53,828 bases of DNA from JAJTHC01 sp044348005. Lineage in GTDB: Bacteria; Cyanobacteriota; Vampirovibrionia; Vampirovibrionales; JAJTHC01. The stretch covers positions 1 to 53,828 of the forward strand of contig JBIKTR010000011.1 in NCBI GenBank assembly GCA_044348005.1, read 5' to 3'. Shown piece by piece: positions 1 through 8,766 of the stretch (position 1 is its first letter; every line of letters starts with the position of its first letter). Position numbers and translations under genes: made by a program. The notes under the pieces were generated by a model that saw nothing but the letters and a program-made list of their open reading frames with translations, was not told where the DNA came from and did not search any database.

Positions 1-82
1 ATGCAAAACACCGCAATAATTCGCGAAATTTACGTTCAGAAATGTGCGACTGTTTATAATACTTATTTTTACTAGGATTCAT
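1..82 (-). CDS. IS1595-family transposase, N-terminal fragment (runs off contig)
   Basis: This is the first 27 codons of the transposase, identical to the start of the complete gene at 53137. It is partial only because the contig ends here. Nothing suggests the gene itself is broken. Confidence 0.85.
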   Translation of the reverse strand, partial: MNPSKNKYYKQSHISERKFRELLRCFA

Positions 83-126
83 AATACTTTAGCCTATCAT
101 AAAATTAGCTAAAGTTTACCAGACCC
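1..126 (-). mobile_element. Partial IS1595-family (IS1016-like) insertion sequence, left end only
   Basis: Bases 1-126 are the exact reverse complement of the first 126 bases of the complete IS at 53093-53828. The terminal inverted repeat CTAAAGTTTACCAGACCC is at 109-126. On the minus strand a transposase start codon at 82-80 opens 27 codons that run off the window. The rest of this copy lies outside the contig. The adjoining chromosomal base is 127. No target-site duplication can be read because the other flank is missing. Confidence 0.95.
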
Positions 127-138
127 AAACCATATAAA

Positions 139-1218
139 TTAAGGGCAGGGATTCGGCACGTCTTCATGAATGGTGTTAATTTCCGCCAAAACCTCTGCCG
201 TCAACTGTACTTCCACACTGCGAATGTTTTCTTCAAGCTGTTGCAGGGTGGTGGCGCCAATGATGTTGCTGGTCACAAAAGGCTGATGATTCACAAAGGC
301 CAAGGCCAGTTGCGTGGGGGTTAAGCCATGGGCGTGGGCTAAATCGGCATAACGCTGAACCGCTTCTTGCGCTTTGGGGGTGGTATATCGGGCAAAGTAT
401 TCCCCAAAAAGCGCCATGCGACTCCCCTTGGGATTCGGGTGCTGGAGATACTTTCCGCTTAAAATCCCCATCGCTAAAGGAGAATACGCCAATAGGCCGA
501 TGTCTTCACGGTGCATGACTTCACTAAGCCCCACTTCTTGGGTGCGGTTTAACACATTGTAGCAATTTTGAATCGAGGCCATACGAGGCAAGCCATGCGT
601 TTTGGCCAATTCTAGGTACTGCAGAGTCCCCCAAGGGGTTTCGTTAGAAAGCCCCACATGTAAAATCTTCCCTTCTTGAATCAGATCCTGTAAGGCTTGC
701 AAGGTTTCTAAAAAACGGTCCAAAATCACCGACGTTTTGGGTGCTTCGGCATGGATGTATTCTCGTTTGCCAAAAATAGGCACCGCACGTTCAGGCCAAT
801 GCAGCTGGTAGAGATCGATGCGGTCTGTTTGAAGGCGTTTGAGACTCCCTTCCACCGCACGCTTGATACTGCTTGCACTGAAATCGAGCTTACCGTCACG
901 GATCCACTCAAAACGTTCACTCGGCCCTGATATTTTCGTCGCCAAAAAGACGTTGTCTCGCACGCCACGAGACGCAAAGTAATTGCCGATATACGTTTCT
1001 GTTAAACCCGAGGTTTCCGCACGAATCGGTACGGCATACACTTCAGCGGTATCCCAAAAATGTACACCCAACTCAAGCGCCAGATCCATCTGTGCAAACG
1101 CGTCGTTTTGGCTGTTTTGCTCGCCCCACGTCATGGTGCCTAAGCAAATTAAGGGGACTTCAACGGCGGTGCGTCCTAGGGGGCGCGTGGGCATGGGAAC
1201 ATTGAGTTGGGGCATCAT
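139..1218 (-). CDS. tas: NADP(H)-dependent aldo/keto reductase, Tas type
   Basis: The 359-residue product follows E. coli Tas almost end to end: a GTMTWGEQNS N-terminal signature, GLTETYIGN, SLKRLQTDRIDLYQLHWPER, GLSNETPWG and a C-terminal NIIGATTLQQLEENI block. The aldo/keto reductase tetrad is visible as Asp and Tyr in DTAEVY, Lys in ATKIS and His in QLHWP. The predicted fold is a soluble TIM barrel that reduces carbonyls with NADPH; the natural substrate is unknown. A GAAAGG ribosome site lies 6-8 bases upstream of the tandem ATGs, and a perfect TATAAT -10 box is further upstream. The gene is monocistronic and ends 13 bases before the inserted IS end, so the insertion sits just behind its stop codon and did not damage it. 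Confidence 0.93.
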   Translation of the reverse strand: MMPQLNVPMPTRPLGRTAVEVPLICLGTMTWGEQNSQNDAFAQMDLALELGVHFWDTAEVYAVPIRAETSGLTETYIGNYFASRGVRDNVFLATKISGPSERFEWIRDGKLDFSASSIKRAVEGSLKRLQTDRIDLYQLHWPERAVPIFGKREYIHAEAPKTSVILDRFLETLQALQDLIQEGKILHVGLSNETPWGTLQYLELAKTHGLPRMASIQNCYNVLNRTQEVGLSEVMHREDIGLLAYSPLAMGILSGKYLQHPNPKGSRMALFGEYFARYTTPKAQEAVQRYADLAHAHGLTPTQLALAFVNHQPFVTSNIIGATTLQQLEENIRSVEVQLTAEVLAEINTIHEDVPNPCP

Positions 1219-1251
1219 AAAAACCTTTCAAATCGTAGGGGGTCTAAGGGT

Positions 1252-1257
1252 ATTATA
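1252..1257 (-). promoter_or_regulatory. -10 box of the tas promoter
   Basis: On the minus strand this reads TATAAT, about 35 bases before the tas start codon. The -35 region at the expected spacing is poor, so the promoter assignment rests mainly on the perfect -10. Confidence 0.5.
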
Positions 1258-1353
1258 CGCTAAGTAATGGAAAGTGTGCGATGAATAAGCGTAGGGTTTG
1301 ACTTTTTTGTCATAATAGAAAGTAATAGACTTGAATGCTAAGATTGGGAAGCC

Positions 1354-2616
1354 ATGTTACAGCGAGATCTTGAACATCTTTTACTACTGCCTTGGACGTG
1401 TGAATCAACGTCTTCTTTTTTAAGGGATTTTGTGGAAGTACTTCAATTTTTGTTGGCGCAGTATTGTAGCGTGTGGCAAAATCCGGCTCAGCCCAATTTG
1501 GTGAAAAATTTGACGCGCACCTTACAAGGTCGTTGGAAAAGCAACCTACCCCTGAATCAATTGGGTGAAACAGGGACTTTACTTTTAAAAGAAGTTTCTG
1601 CGATGCATCACGCTCGTTTTTTGTTAAGTGGGCATGTAACCGCCATTGAACACCCTCATGTTGAAGGGGAACTCTTAGGTGTCAAAGTGCAGATACTCCT
1701 TTTTGACACGGCCACACAAGCATGGGCGTTAAATCACACCTTAGATTTGACGTATTTTGAACCGCATCGCAATCGCCAGAATGATTTTGCTCCTGTCACA
1801 TGGAGACTTGAAGAATTGATGCAAAACATCTCCCTTCACTTAATTGCCTTTATGAAGCCCAAACAGGCAACTTCTGAAATGGCCAGTCTTTGTGAATTTC
1901 ACTTAGACACCCCTTATGATGCCTTGGTGCAATTTGCAGCGGTTAAAAATTTACCGGCCGCTATGAAGCGAGCGGAAGATTTTCAAAAGCTCGCACACGT
2001 TTTCCCAGAAAATGCGTTGATTCATCTGCTGTTGGGGCGTCAACTGAAGTTGAATCGAAAGTATGTAGAAGCCACCAAAGCGTTTGAAAAAGCGTTGTTG
2101 CGTCCTTTTTTTCCTAAGCGGATGCGAGGACACATTCTCAATGAACTCGGCAGTTGTGTGGCCTTAAGTGGTGATCGAGAAACGGCGATTGAACATTGGC
2201 AAGCAGCGATAGAAGCGGATCCCACTCATGTGTTGGCGTATATGAACATTACCCATGCCTATGAAGAATTGGGGCTTGAAAAAAAGGCCGAAGGCTATTT
2301 GAAAGAGGTGCTTAATTATTCCCCGAGTGACACACGGGTGTATCACGCGTTGGCCCGTTTGTATTCGTGCCAAAATATGTGGGACAAAGCCATGGCGCAA
2401 TATCAATTACAATTGTTGTTGGAACCTTCAGATCCGTGGTGTCATAACAACATTGCCACCTGTGCGTTACAGTTAAACAAGCCTGAAATGGCCAAACGGC
2501 ATTTTAAACATGCCCAAGTGTTAGACGCTGACGACGGGGAAGCGGGTAAATATGCGACGTTGGTGCTTACGGGCCTTGAAGATGAAAATCAGATGAACGA
2601 TTGTCTCTCTTCTTAA
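1354..2616 (+). CDS. TPR-repeat protein
   Basis: The 420-residue protein has no signal peptide or membrane segment. About the first 190 residues match no family I recognise. They contain a beta-rich stretch, roughly 95-150, with the look of a small domain. From about residue 205 onward there are at least four tetratricopeptide repeats, recognisable by the spaced W/L/G/Y/A/F/P pattern, for example in the segments around NALIHLLLGRQLKLNRKYVEA and THVLAYMNITHAYEELGLEKKA. TPRs form helical scaffolds for protein binding. The ATG is the only reasonable start but its ribosome site is weak. It is transcribed divergently from tas, and its partner is unknown. Confidence 0.8.
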   Translation: MLQRDLEHLLLLPWTCESTSSFLRDFVEVLQFLLAQYCSVWQNPAQPNLVKNLTRTLQGRWKSNLPLNQLGETGTLLLKEVSAMHHARFLLSGHVTAIEHPHVEGELLGVKVQILLFDTATQAWALNHTLDLTYFEPHRNRQNDFAPVTWRLEELMQNISLHLIAFMKPKQATSEMASLCEFHLDTPYDALVQFAAVKNLPAAMKRAEDFQKLAHVFPENALIHLLLGRQLKLNRKYVEATKAFEKALLRPFFPKRMRGHILNELGSCVALSGDRETAIEHWQAAIEADPTHVLAYMNITHAYEELGLEKKAEGYLKEVLNYSPSDTRVYHALARLYSCQNMWDKAMAQYQLQLLLEPSDPWCHNNIATCALQLNKPEMAKRHFKHAQVLDADDGEAGKYATLVLTGLEDENQMNDCLSS

Positions 2617-2636
2617 GTGCGGGCAATGGATGTGTT

Positions 2637-2646
2637 GGGGGGGGGG
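2637..2646 (+). repeat. G10 homopolymer tract in an intergenic region
   Basis: Ten consecutive G residues lie 20 bases after the TPR gene stop and about 160 bases before the next start codon. Such tracts are prone to slipped-strand length change. No coding frame crosses this one. Confidence 0.8.
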
Positions 2647-2806
2647 AGGCCGTTGGTTTAAAAACGGGTTCCTGACGCAATGGCACAAAATAAAGTCGAG
2701 TGGTTTTTATGCTTGCATATGACGCGAAACCACGTCTGCTTGGCTTTGGCTGGGCAAAGACGTTCGACGCACCCCTTGTTTCTTGCGGTGTTTTAAAGGA
2801 TTATTT

Positions 2807-4324
2807 ATGTCTCGTTCCCTTTCTCAATCGTGTAGGGTGGCTTACCCCTTAACAGCAGGATCTATGCAACGCAATGGAAATGCGCAAGGCCTGAGCCATG
2901 CCGCCCTGACCAAAAGTCTAAGCCACCCTAAAGGAACCGTTGAACCTTCAGCACACGAGGAACATGAAGGTGGCCATGAAGAGGCACATGATGATTTTAG
3001 TAGTGCCGCCAAAGCGTCTTTGGCGTTGAGTCATACGAAAGAGCAAAAAGAAAAGATCCAGGCAGAAGACTCGCCTAATCAGAATGAGGCTCCGGCGGAA
3101 GCGGATCGGACGTCTATTTTAAATCGGTTGATGTCGCAAGTCTTTTTGAATGAAAAAGACGAATCGACCATTCAGTTTTTACAGGGCAGTACGCTTAATA
3201 CCATGGGGCATTTCAGCGAAGGCTTTACGCTGGGTGCCGTCTTGGCAGGCTTGTTTCATGCTCAAAAAATTATGAACTCTGAAAAAGAAAATGGTCAATT
3301 GATTCCAGGGCAAATCATTGCAGGACGAGGTAAAGATGGTCATTTCTATAAAATCGCTTATACCAAGAACGGCAAAGGCTCGTTTTGGGACAGGAGCAAG
3401 AAAAATCCCAATAATGAAAGCTTACAAATTTTACGTTCAAAGCACAGGGGCTTTCTAGGTTATTTTAGAGGCTATGAACCTGTGGCAGAAGTGCTAAATC
3501 CCGCGAATACCAGATATGAATCTGAAACTTTAGAACTACTTCTTAATAATGGTGAAGAACCTGCACGCTACATAGCAAGTAGTCTTCGAGGGGATTTAAA
3601 AATTGTGCAACGTATTAAGAATGCCCCTGACGATGTCATTGATTATAGTCGAACCTTTCAAGTTGCTACTGATGCAGTAGCGGATAAACACGTCTTTCAA
3701 GAAGTCCCGAATAAAGCCCCTGGTATACAAGCCGGTCAATCTTTGGTGGAAAGAACCAAACAATTTTTCAGCGGTGTAGGGCAAATCTTCAACTCGTGGG
3801 ATGCTTCCCCAGTTCAAAGCGTTAAAACTGCCCCTGTGGCTAACGCTAGCACAATCAATACAAATGCTCCACTGGTGACAACACACTCAAGATTAAATAG
3901 GATGCAGACGAATGTTTTTAGTAGTATTGAAGAAATCTTGCATTACCTGCCTGAAAAGTTCAGGTTTGATCCGCATGAAGTCATGAGTATGAAGAAGAAA
4001 GACACGCTCAGCAAGTTCTTGAAATACCTTCCTCCTGTTAAGAATCTCATCAATTGGGGTATTTGGGGAGGCGCTATTGCGGTCTTTTTAGGAACCGTCT
4101 TTGAAGCGAGTCATGCGGGAGTGAGACTTCCTTCGATTACTTTGGGCGGAGGAGGGGGCTCCCTTCCAGCCAGTGCACCCCCTGAAGGACATTCCCCCAG
4201 TACATCGAAGGAAAGTCCGTCCCCTAAAGGGCATACAGATGCTCCTACCCAAAAAATCCCTACTCCTTATTACGAATCGCCTAAGCCCGAAACATTTTTA
4301 GAACAGACCCCTCAAATCGTCTAA
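2807..4324 (+). CDS. Lineage-specific protein with a C-terminal membrane segment and Pro/Ser-rich tail
   Basis: I do not recognise the family. The start is set at the ATG preceded by AAAGGA, eight codons inside the longest frame; the product is then 505 residues. The N-terminal 100 residues are polar, low in complexity and rich in His/Glu (around EEHEGGHEEAHDD). A glycine-rich hydrophobic stretch follows near residues 140-160 (FTLGAVLAGLF). A likely membrane helix lies near residues 425-445 (LINWGIWGGAIAVFLGTVF), and the last 60 residues are Gly, Pro and Ser rich. Its stop codon overlaps that of the convergent coaBC gene. The general design resembles the unknown membrane protein at 40519-41988, but I see no clear sequence match. 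Confidence 0.75.
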   Translation: MSRSLSQSCRVAYPLTAGSMQRNGNAQGLSHAALTKSLSHPKGTVEPSAHEEHEGGHEEAHDDFSSAAKASLALSHTKEQKEKIQAEDSPNQNEAPAEADRTSILNRLMSQVFLNEKDESTIQFLQGSTLNTMGHFSEGFTLGAVLAGLFHAQKIMNSEKENGQLIPGQIIAGRGKDGHFYKIAYTKNGKGSFWDRSKKNPNNESLQILRSKHRGFLGYFRGYEPVAEVLNPANTRYESETLELLLNNGEEPARYIASSLRGDLKIVQRIKNAPDDVIDYSRTFQVATDAVADKHVFQEVPNKAPGIQAGQSLVERTKQFFSGVGQIFNSWDASPVQSVKTAPVANASTINTNAPLVTTHSRLNRMQTNVFSSIEEILHYLPEKFRFDPHEVMSMKKKDTLSKFLKYLPPVKNLINWGIWGGAIAVFLGTVFEASHAGVRLPSITLGGGGGSLPASAPPEGHSPSTSKESPSPKGHTDAPTQKIPTPYYESPKPETFLEQTPQIV

Positions 4325-5547
4325 AGCCAGACGTCTGCGAGCTGAGCGAGCAAGTGACGAGCCACCACGTCTTTCCCCGCTTTTTCAATGAACACCGGGG
4401 CGTGCGTGTCTTGTGCAAAAAGCAATTGAAGTTCATTCTCTTCACTATGAAAGGCAATATCGCTTCGTTGAATGTTGTTCACCGCCAAGGCATCGGCCCC
4501 CTTACGAAGGAGCTTGTCGTAAAGAGGCTGTAAATCCCCTGTTTCACTTTCAGCGGCAAAGCCCAACACCTTTTGATGCGACTGTTTTTGCTCACACGCC
4601 GTTTTTAAAATATCTACCGTGGCTTCTAGTTCTAGCACATAGGGGGTGGCGTTGGCGTGCTTTTTAATTTTAGACGCTTGAGGCTGAATAGGCTTGAAAT
4701 CACTCACGGCCGCCGCTTTTAGGAGCCAATCGTGTGAAGGAAACTGTTCTAAAACAGCGTTTTTCATCGATTCAACGTCTTTCGCCAAAATCGTGGGGAA
4801 CGGACGCAGGCCTAAGTGTTGTTCATTGGCCGTAATTAAGGTGAGCTCTGCCCCCATGGCGTAGGCTTCATCGGCAAGGGCCAGCCCCATTTTACCACTG
4901 GAATGATTCGTTAAAATGCGAGCCGGATCCACGGCTTCTTGTGTGCCTCCCGCGGTAACCAGCACTTTTTTACCTTCAAGACGCTGACGATGTGGGTGCA
5001 TGGCTTTGTAAAGGGTTAGCGTTGTCCAGGCATCTGGCGCCAAATGCCCTGCCCCTGTTTCTCCACAGGCCAGTAAACCTTCTGTGGGGGGAACGATCAA
5101 GACGTTGGGGAGGCTTGCCAAGGTGGCTAAATTACGTTGGGTCAAGGGGTGTTCCCACATACGGGTATTCATGGCAGGACTCAGGACAATCGGCTTTTCG
5201 TTGAAGCACAAGGCGCTTGCCGTCACTAAATCGCCCGTTAAGCCTTGAGCCAGTTGGGCAATGACGTGAGCTGTGGCGGGGTAAATCAATAAGGCATCGC
5301 CCCATTGCGCCAAACTAATATGCAGGGGAACGCCTTGGGCATCCACGGCGTGATGTTCGCTTGTGGCAGGGTACTTGCTTAGGCTAGACAGCGTTAAGGC
5401 GGTGATGAAGTGGGGGGCATCTTGCGAAAGAATGGGGTGCACGCCCGCGCAGCCGAGCCGTTGAAGCTCTCGAATTAAATCGCCACTTTTATAGGCGGCA
5501 ATGCCTCCGCAAACGCCTAAAACAATGTGCTTGCCCTGAAAAAACAT
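4321..5547 (-). CDS. coaBC: Bifunctional phosphopantothenoylcysteine decarboxylase/phosphopantothenate-cysteine ligase
   Basis: This coenzyme A biosynthesis enzyme joins cysteine to 4'-phosphopantothenate (CoaB) and decarboxylates the product to 4'-phosphopantetheine (CoaC). The N-terminal flavoprotein half carries GVCGGIAAYK, LSPAMNTRMW and the ACGETGAGHLA substrate flap. The C-terminal half carries VTAGGTQEAVDPARILTNHS, SGKMG and AAAVSDF followed by the Lys-rich SKIKK motif. The frame is open from 5577. I prefer the ATG at 5547 (MFFQGKHIVLG) because that is where family members begin, and an AGAAAG precedes it. The length, about 408 residues, is normal for the fused enzyme. It converges on the preceding gene with overlapping stop codons. 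Confidence 0.93.
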   Translation of the reverse strand: MFFQGKHIVLGVCGGIAAYKSGDLIRELQRLGCAGVHPILSQDAPHFITALTLSSLSKYPATSEHHAVDAQGVPLHISLAQWGDALLIYPATAHVIAQLAQGLTGDLVTASALCFNEKPIVLSPAMNTRMWEHPLTQRNLATLASLPNVLIVPPTEGLLACGETGAGHLAPDAWTTLTLYKAMHPHRQRLEGKKVLVTAGGTQEAVDPARILTNHSSGKMGLALADEAYAMGAELTLITANEQHLGLRPFPTILAKDVESMKNAVLEQFPSHDWLLKAAAVSDFKPIQPQASKIKKHANATPYVLELEATVDILKTACEQKQSHQKVLGFAAESETGDLQPLYDKLLRKGADALAVNNIQRSDIAFHSEENELQLLFAQDTHAPVFIEKAGKDVVARHLLAQLADVWL

Positions 5548-5682
5548 GGGGGAGAACTTTCTTTTGCTTATACCCATTAAACGGTATTACACGAAGCTAA
5601 GTTTAGCACAAAAATAAGGGGCGAAAGTTTTGCTGTGGTATAGTAGAGAAAGTTCAATAAAGCATTTTGGAAGGAAAGAGGC

Positions 5683-6126
5683 ATGCAAACCCCTTTTAGC
5701 AGTTCTACAACTGCCCCCTTTGTGGCCCTTGTGGGCAAACGTGCGGGTTATGTTCAAGTGGCGCCTAATCGTGAAACAACCCAACATGCGCAAGTCCCCT
5801 TGGCTTTATTTGACGCCTGCCAAGCGTGGAGTGCGTTTTTGCAAAGCCAAGAGCAGGTGGCTAAAGTCTATTGGGTACAATTTAGTGAAGTGGTTGAACA
5901 GTTGCATTGGCATTTATACCCACGCTTTAGCCAAGACGCGCTTAAAGGGACTCAAGCCTTTGAAGCACGCAATGACCCAAGCGCTGCGGTTTCCTGGGAG
6001 CTACATTGGCAAGCCGCCCTGTGGCAATGGGCCAAACGCTATGATGTTGCGGTGTTGGACCCTGAAGGGGTGTTGACTGACGCGTCGGTGTTATTTCCTG
6101 ACTATAGCCCAGTGATTGCTGAATGA
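5683..6126 (+). CDS. HIT-like (histidine triad) protein, divergent
   Basis: The 147-residue protein has the motif QLHWHLYPRF at residues 73-82. This matches the HIT family active-site pattern (His-x-His-x-His-x-x) except that the first His is Gln. A following GTQAFE fits the region after the motif in nucleotide hydrolases of this family. HIT proteins cleave or transfer nucleoside phosphates such as Ap4A. The rest is too divergent for a substrate call. A GGAAAGAGG ribosome site precedes the ATG. The stop overlaps the ATG of the deaminase gene in an ATGA, so the two are probably co-translated. The family call is tentative. Confidence 0.5.
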   Translation: MQTPFSSSTTAPFVALVGKRAGYVQVAPNRETTQHAQVPLALFDACQAWSAFLQSQEQVAKVYWVQFSEVVEQLHWHLYPRFSQDALKGTQAFEARNDPSAAVSWELHWQAALWQWAKRYDVAVLDPEGVLTDASVLFPDYSPVIAE

Positions 6127-6590
6127 TGGTGTGGCACTTAACGTACGATGAAATGCAAGAATGGATGCGTTATGCCTTAAGGCTCGCTCAACAAGCACTC
6201 CCCCATGATGTGCCTGTGGCCGCCGTTTTGTTGGATGCCCAAGGCACGCTAGTGGCAGAAGGGGTAAATACGCGAGAGAAAGACCATAACCCCTTGGGTC
6301 ATGCGGAATTGAATGCCATGCTGGCACTGGCTCAAACACTAGGGGATTGGCGTTTAAATGAGTTTACCTTAATTGTGACCTTAGAACCGTGTGCCATGTG
6401 TGCCAATGCGTTAAAGCAGGCACGAATCGGGCAAGTGATTTTTGGGGCGTATGATCCCACGGAAGGGGAGTCACCTTCTAAAATTTTACATCGTCAAGGC
6501 GAAGGCTTACAAGTGATTGGCGGTATTTTAGAAGAAGAAGCGAAAGCGTCGCTTCAAGCCTATTTTAAAAGCAAACGAAGCACGCTTTAG
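6123..6590 (+). CDS. tadA: Nucleoside/tRNA adenosine deaminase (TadA/CDA family)
   Basis: The 155-residue zinc-dependent deaminase has the ligand His and proton-shuttling Glu in HAE at residues 60-62 and the two zinc Cys in PCAMC at 89-93. The PVAAVLLD opening and EPCAMCANAL segment resemble TadA, which makes inosine at the tRNA-Arg wobble position. Guanine or other free-base deaminases share this core, so the substrate is not proven. The C-terminus is short and lacks added domains. It overlaps the upstream HIT-like gene by four bases and converges on the next gene. Confidence 0.8.
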   Translation: MMVWHLTYDEMQEWMRYALRLAQQALPHDVPVAAVLLDAQGTLVAEGVNTREKDHNPLGHAELNAMLALAQTLGDWRLNEFTLIVTLEPCAMCANALKQARIGQVIFGAYDPTEGESPSKILHRQGEGLQVIGGILEEEAKASLQAYFKSKRSTL

Positions 6591-6650
6591 CGACTTGTTT
6601 TGGACGAAGCGTGTTTCGGCACAGCGTTGAAGGGCTTTGGCCGTAAAAGG

Positions 6651-8453
6651 CTAAGGTTTTGTCGGCGGGGTAAACGCTTCAAGCGCTTCGCCTAGACTTT
6701 GTTTCCACGCGTGGACAATGGCGTCATGCTGAAGGCGAGGGGTGTGAGCATCACACGGGAGGGAAAGGACGTTGAGGGCCATATCATGTTCATGTAAAGG
6801 CTGGCCGATCTTCTCCTTCAAGCAAGCCCCTTGTAGGGGCAAACTTTCTACGCCAGGGCTGGTGGCGTTATGAACAAACCAATAGGCACAATTACCACAG
6901 GTTTTGGGCTGTATTTGATAATGAGACAAGGTGCGCGTGAGTTCGATGAAGGCCTCTTCAAGCTTGGGGGTGTGTTGGGTTTGAAAACGTTGGTGTTTAT
7001 AAGTAAGGGTTAACCCATACAACAAGCCTGTCGAGCAGGGCTGAACATCCACTTCAATATCTGCTACAATTTCTTGAGAACCTAGGGTTAAGATAAAGGG
7101 GGTGTGGGTGTCTAAGGTTTGCTGAACTGGTAGGCTGTTGCGCGATGTGACGGGTAGGCGTCCACTGGGGCGTCGGGGTTCGGTACGCTGAAGCGCGGGC
7201 TGGGGTGAAAAGGGAGTTGCTTCAGGAGCTTGCAGCGACGCCGTGCGAGGCAGTGGTCGGAGCCTTTGAGCGATCCAGCCTGTCAAGGCCACGGGGAAGG
7301 CCAGTATTTCAAGCAACGTAGCAGACGACACAATCAAGGTAGAGTTTAACCATTCTGTAGGTTTAATGCGGGCGACTTTCAAAGTCATGGCCCATAAAAT
7401 CAGTTGTCCTGCTGCTAAGAAAGACCACGCAAACGGCGTCCCTATTTTTTCAGGCCATATGCCCTGTTGAACCAAAACCGCTACGCTGGCTAAGGCAAGC
7501 GTGTTTAACATTAAATTACTGGGGAACATGGCCAAGCGTTGTTCCAGTTCGCGGGGGCGAGCCAAGCGAATAAAACGATTAAACACCCCCACCACGACGG
7601 TGAAAGTGGCGTCTAGTTCTTGAGCGACATGGGAAAAGACGTCGGGGTAGTGCCGTTGATATATAATCATGCTAGGCACCCAATGCACTTTTAGACTGGG
7701 TGATTTGGCGCTGGCTTGATTGAGGGTGATGCTCCAAGGGGCATAGCCTAAGCCAGGGTGATGTTCAAGGGCAACGTGTTCAAGCACCGTGGGCTTAAAG
7801 GCAAGGCCACTATGACGAAACAACAAGCCTAAGCCTCCGTGAAAGCGCCCAACACTTTCAATGCGAGATCGCAAGCGAGTCAACAGACCCAAGCTACGAC
7901 TCAACACCCCTTCCCCAAAATCACGATGCGCCATATAGCCTTGATACACATCATGTTGATACGCCACAGAAACGGTGTGGCTTAAAAAATCAGGCTTAAT
8001 CAGGTCAGAAACGTCGAGCAACACAAATAAGTCAGGGGGGTGTGTGGCCAAAATGCGCTTAAACCCCCACCGCAAGAGACTTTCTTGAGAAAAGGCCACG
8101 CCTTCGGGGACGTTGATCCACTGGCAGGAGTCAGGGAGTTCTAGGGAGTTGCGAATCCAGTGGGCTTGGGGGTGAGCTAAAATAATGAGGCTTGTGTTTT
8201 GGTAGTCTTGAGCCGTCATACAGGTTAAAAAATCTTGTAAGGCGAAGTCATCATCAGCATTCATTAAGGGAATAACCACATTGACTTCAAAGTCTTGCCC
8301 TGTGATGGGGGGACGATAGGCTAAATCCTGCCGTCGTCCTTGTTCTGCGGAAAATAAAATCCACGTACTTCTAATCCCCCAAAAAGCGGAAAGCGTATAA
8401 AGCAAGGCGTCCGCAGGGGGAATAAACAAGGGGTAAACGGGTGGGGAGGGCAT
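6651..8453 (-). CDS. GT2-like membrane glycosyltransferase homologue with a cysteine-rich C-terminal domain
   Basis: The 600-residue protein begins with a hydrophobic patch, then a GT-A type segment: NVVIPLMNADDD at about 58-69, QDYQNTSLIILAH at 82-94 and LLDVSDLIKPDFL at 145-157, where DVSD stands in the DxD position. The central part (about 325-400) holds two to three membrane helices. A Pro/Arg-rich linker follows. The last 130 residues form a separate domain with C519-x2-C522, C544 and C567, which looks like a metal-binding site. The AAAGGA ribosome site is clear. I infer a membrane enzyme acting on envelope glycans, but neither sugar nor acceptor can be read. I know no standard family with this tail. 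Confidence 0.65.
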   Translation of the reverse strand: MPSPPVYPLFIPPADALLYTLSAFWGIRSTWILFSAEQGRRQDLAYRPPITGQDFEVNVVIPLMNADDDFALQDFLTCMTAQDYQNTSLIILAHPQAHWIRNSLELPDSCQWINVPEGVAFSQESLLRWGFKRILATHPPDLFVLLDVSDLIKPDFLSHTVSVAYQHDVYQGYMAHRDFGEGVLSRSLGLLTRLRSRIESVGRFHGGLGLLFRHSGLAFKPTVLEHVALEHHPGLGYAPWSITLNQASAKSPSLKVHWVPSMIIYQRHYPDVFSHVAQELDATFTVVVGVFNRFIRLARPRELEQRLAMFPSNLMLNTLALASVAVLVQQGIWPEKIGTPFAWSFLAAGQLILWAMTLKVARIKPTEWLNSTLIVSSATLLEILAFPVALTGWIAQRLRPLPRTASLQAPEATPFSPQPALQRTEPRRPSGRLPVTSRNSLPVQQTLDTHTPFILTLGSQEIVADIEVDVQPCSTGLLYGLTLTYKHQRFQTQHTPKLEEAFIELTRTLSHYQIQPKTCGNCAYWFVHNATSPGVESLPLQGACLKEKIGQPLHEHDMALNVLSLPCDAHTPRLQHDAIVHAWKQSLGEALEAFTPPTKP

Positions 8454-8515
8454 GGGGGTTTCCTTTGAAAAAGCACTCCATTCATTTTAGATGAAAAGTC
8501 TTGTTTTGGCTAGAG

Positions 8516-8740
8516 GTGAAACGCCCTTCACGGCCTGATCTGAAAAGAAGACTCCTCCAAATAAATGAAAGGCTCAAACTTTTAAGAGAGAGCGACGATA
8601 CTTCTAGCGTAACAAGGTTGCCTAGCGAAACACAATTATTGTTCACGACTGGGATTCACAAAATTGTTGCATGGATGCAATACACACGGATGCAGGACTT
8701 ATCCTCTTCTGACTCTCTCTCTTTCACCAATCTTCTTTAA
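8516..8740 (+). CDS. Possible small protein, unsupported family
   Basis: An open frame with a GTG start encodes about 74 residues with a basic, helical N-terminal third. The longer frame begins at a TTG at 8501. Neither start has a good ribosome site, and I recognise no family. It may be chance. Confidence 0.2.
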   Translation: MKRPSRPDLKRRLLQINERLKLLRESDDTSSVTRLPSETQLLFTTGIHKIVAWMQYTRMQDLSSSDSLSFTNLL

Positions 8741-8766
8741 GTCATCAGGCGTCTGACCTGGATTAA

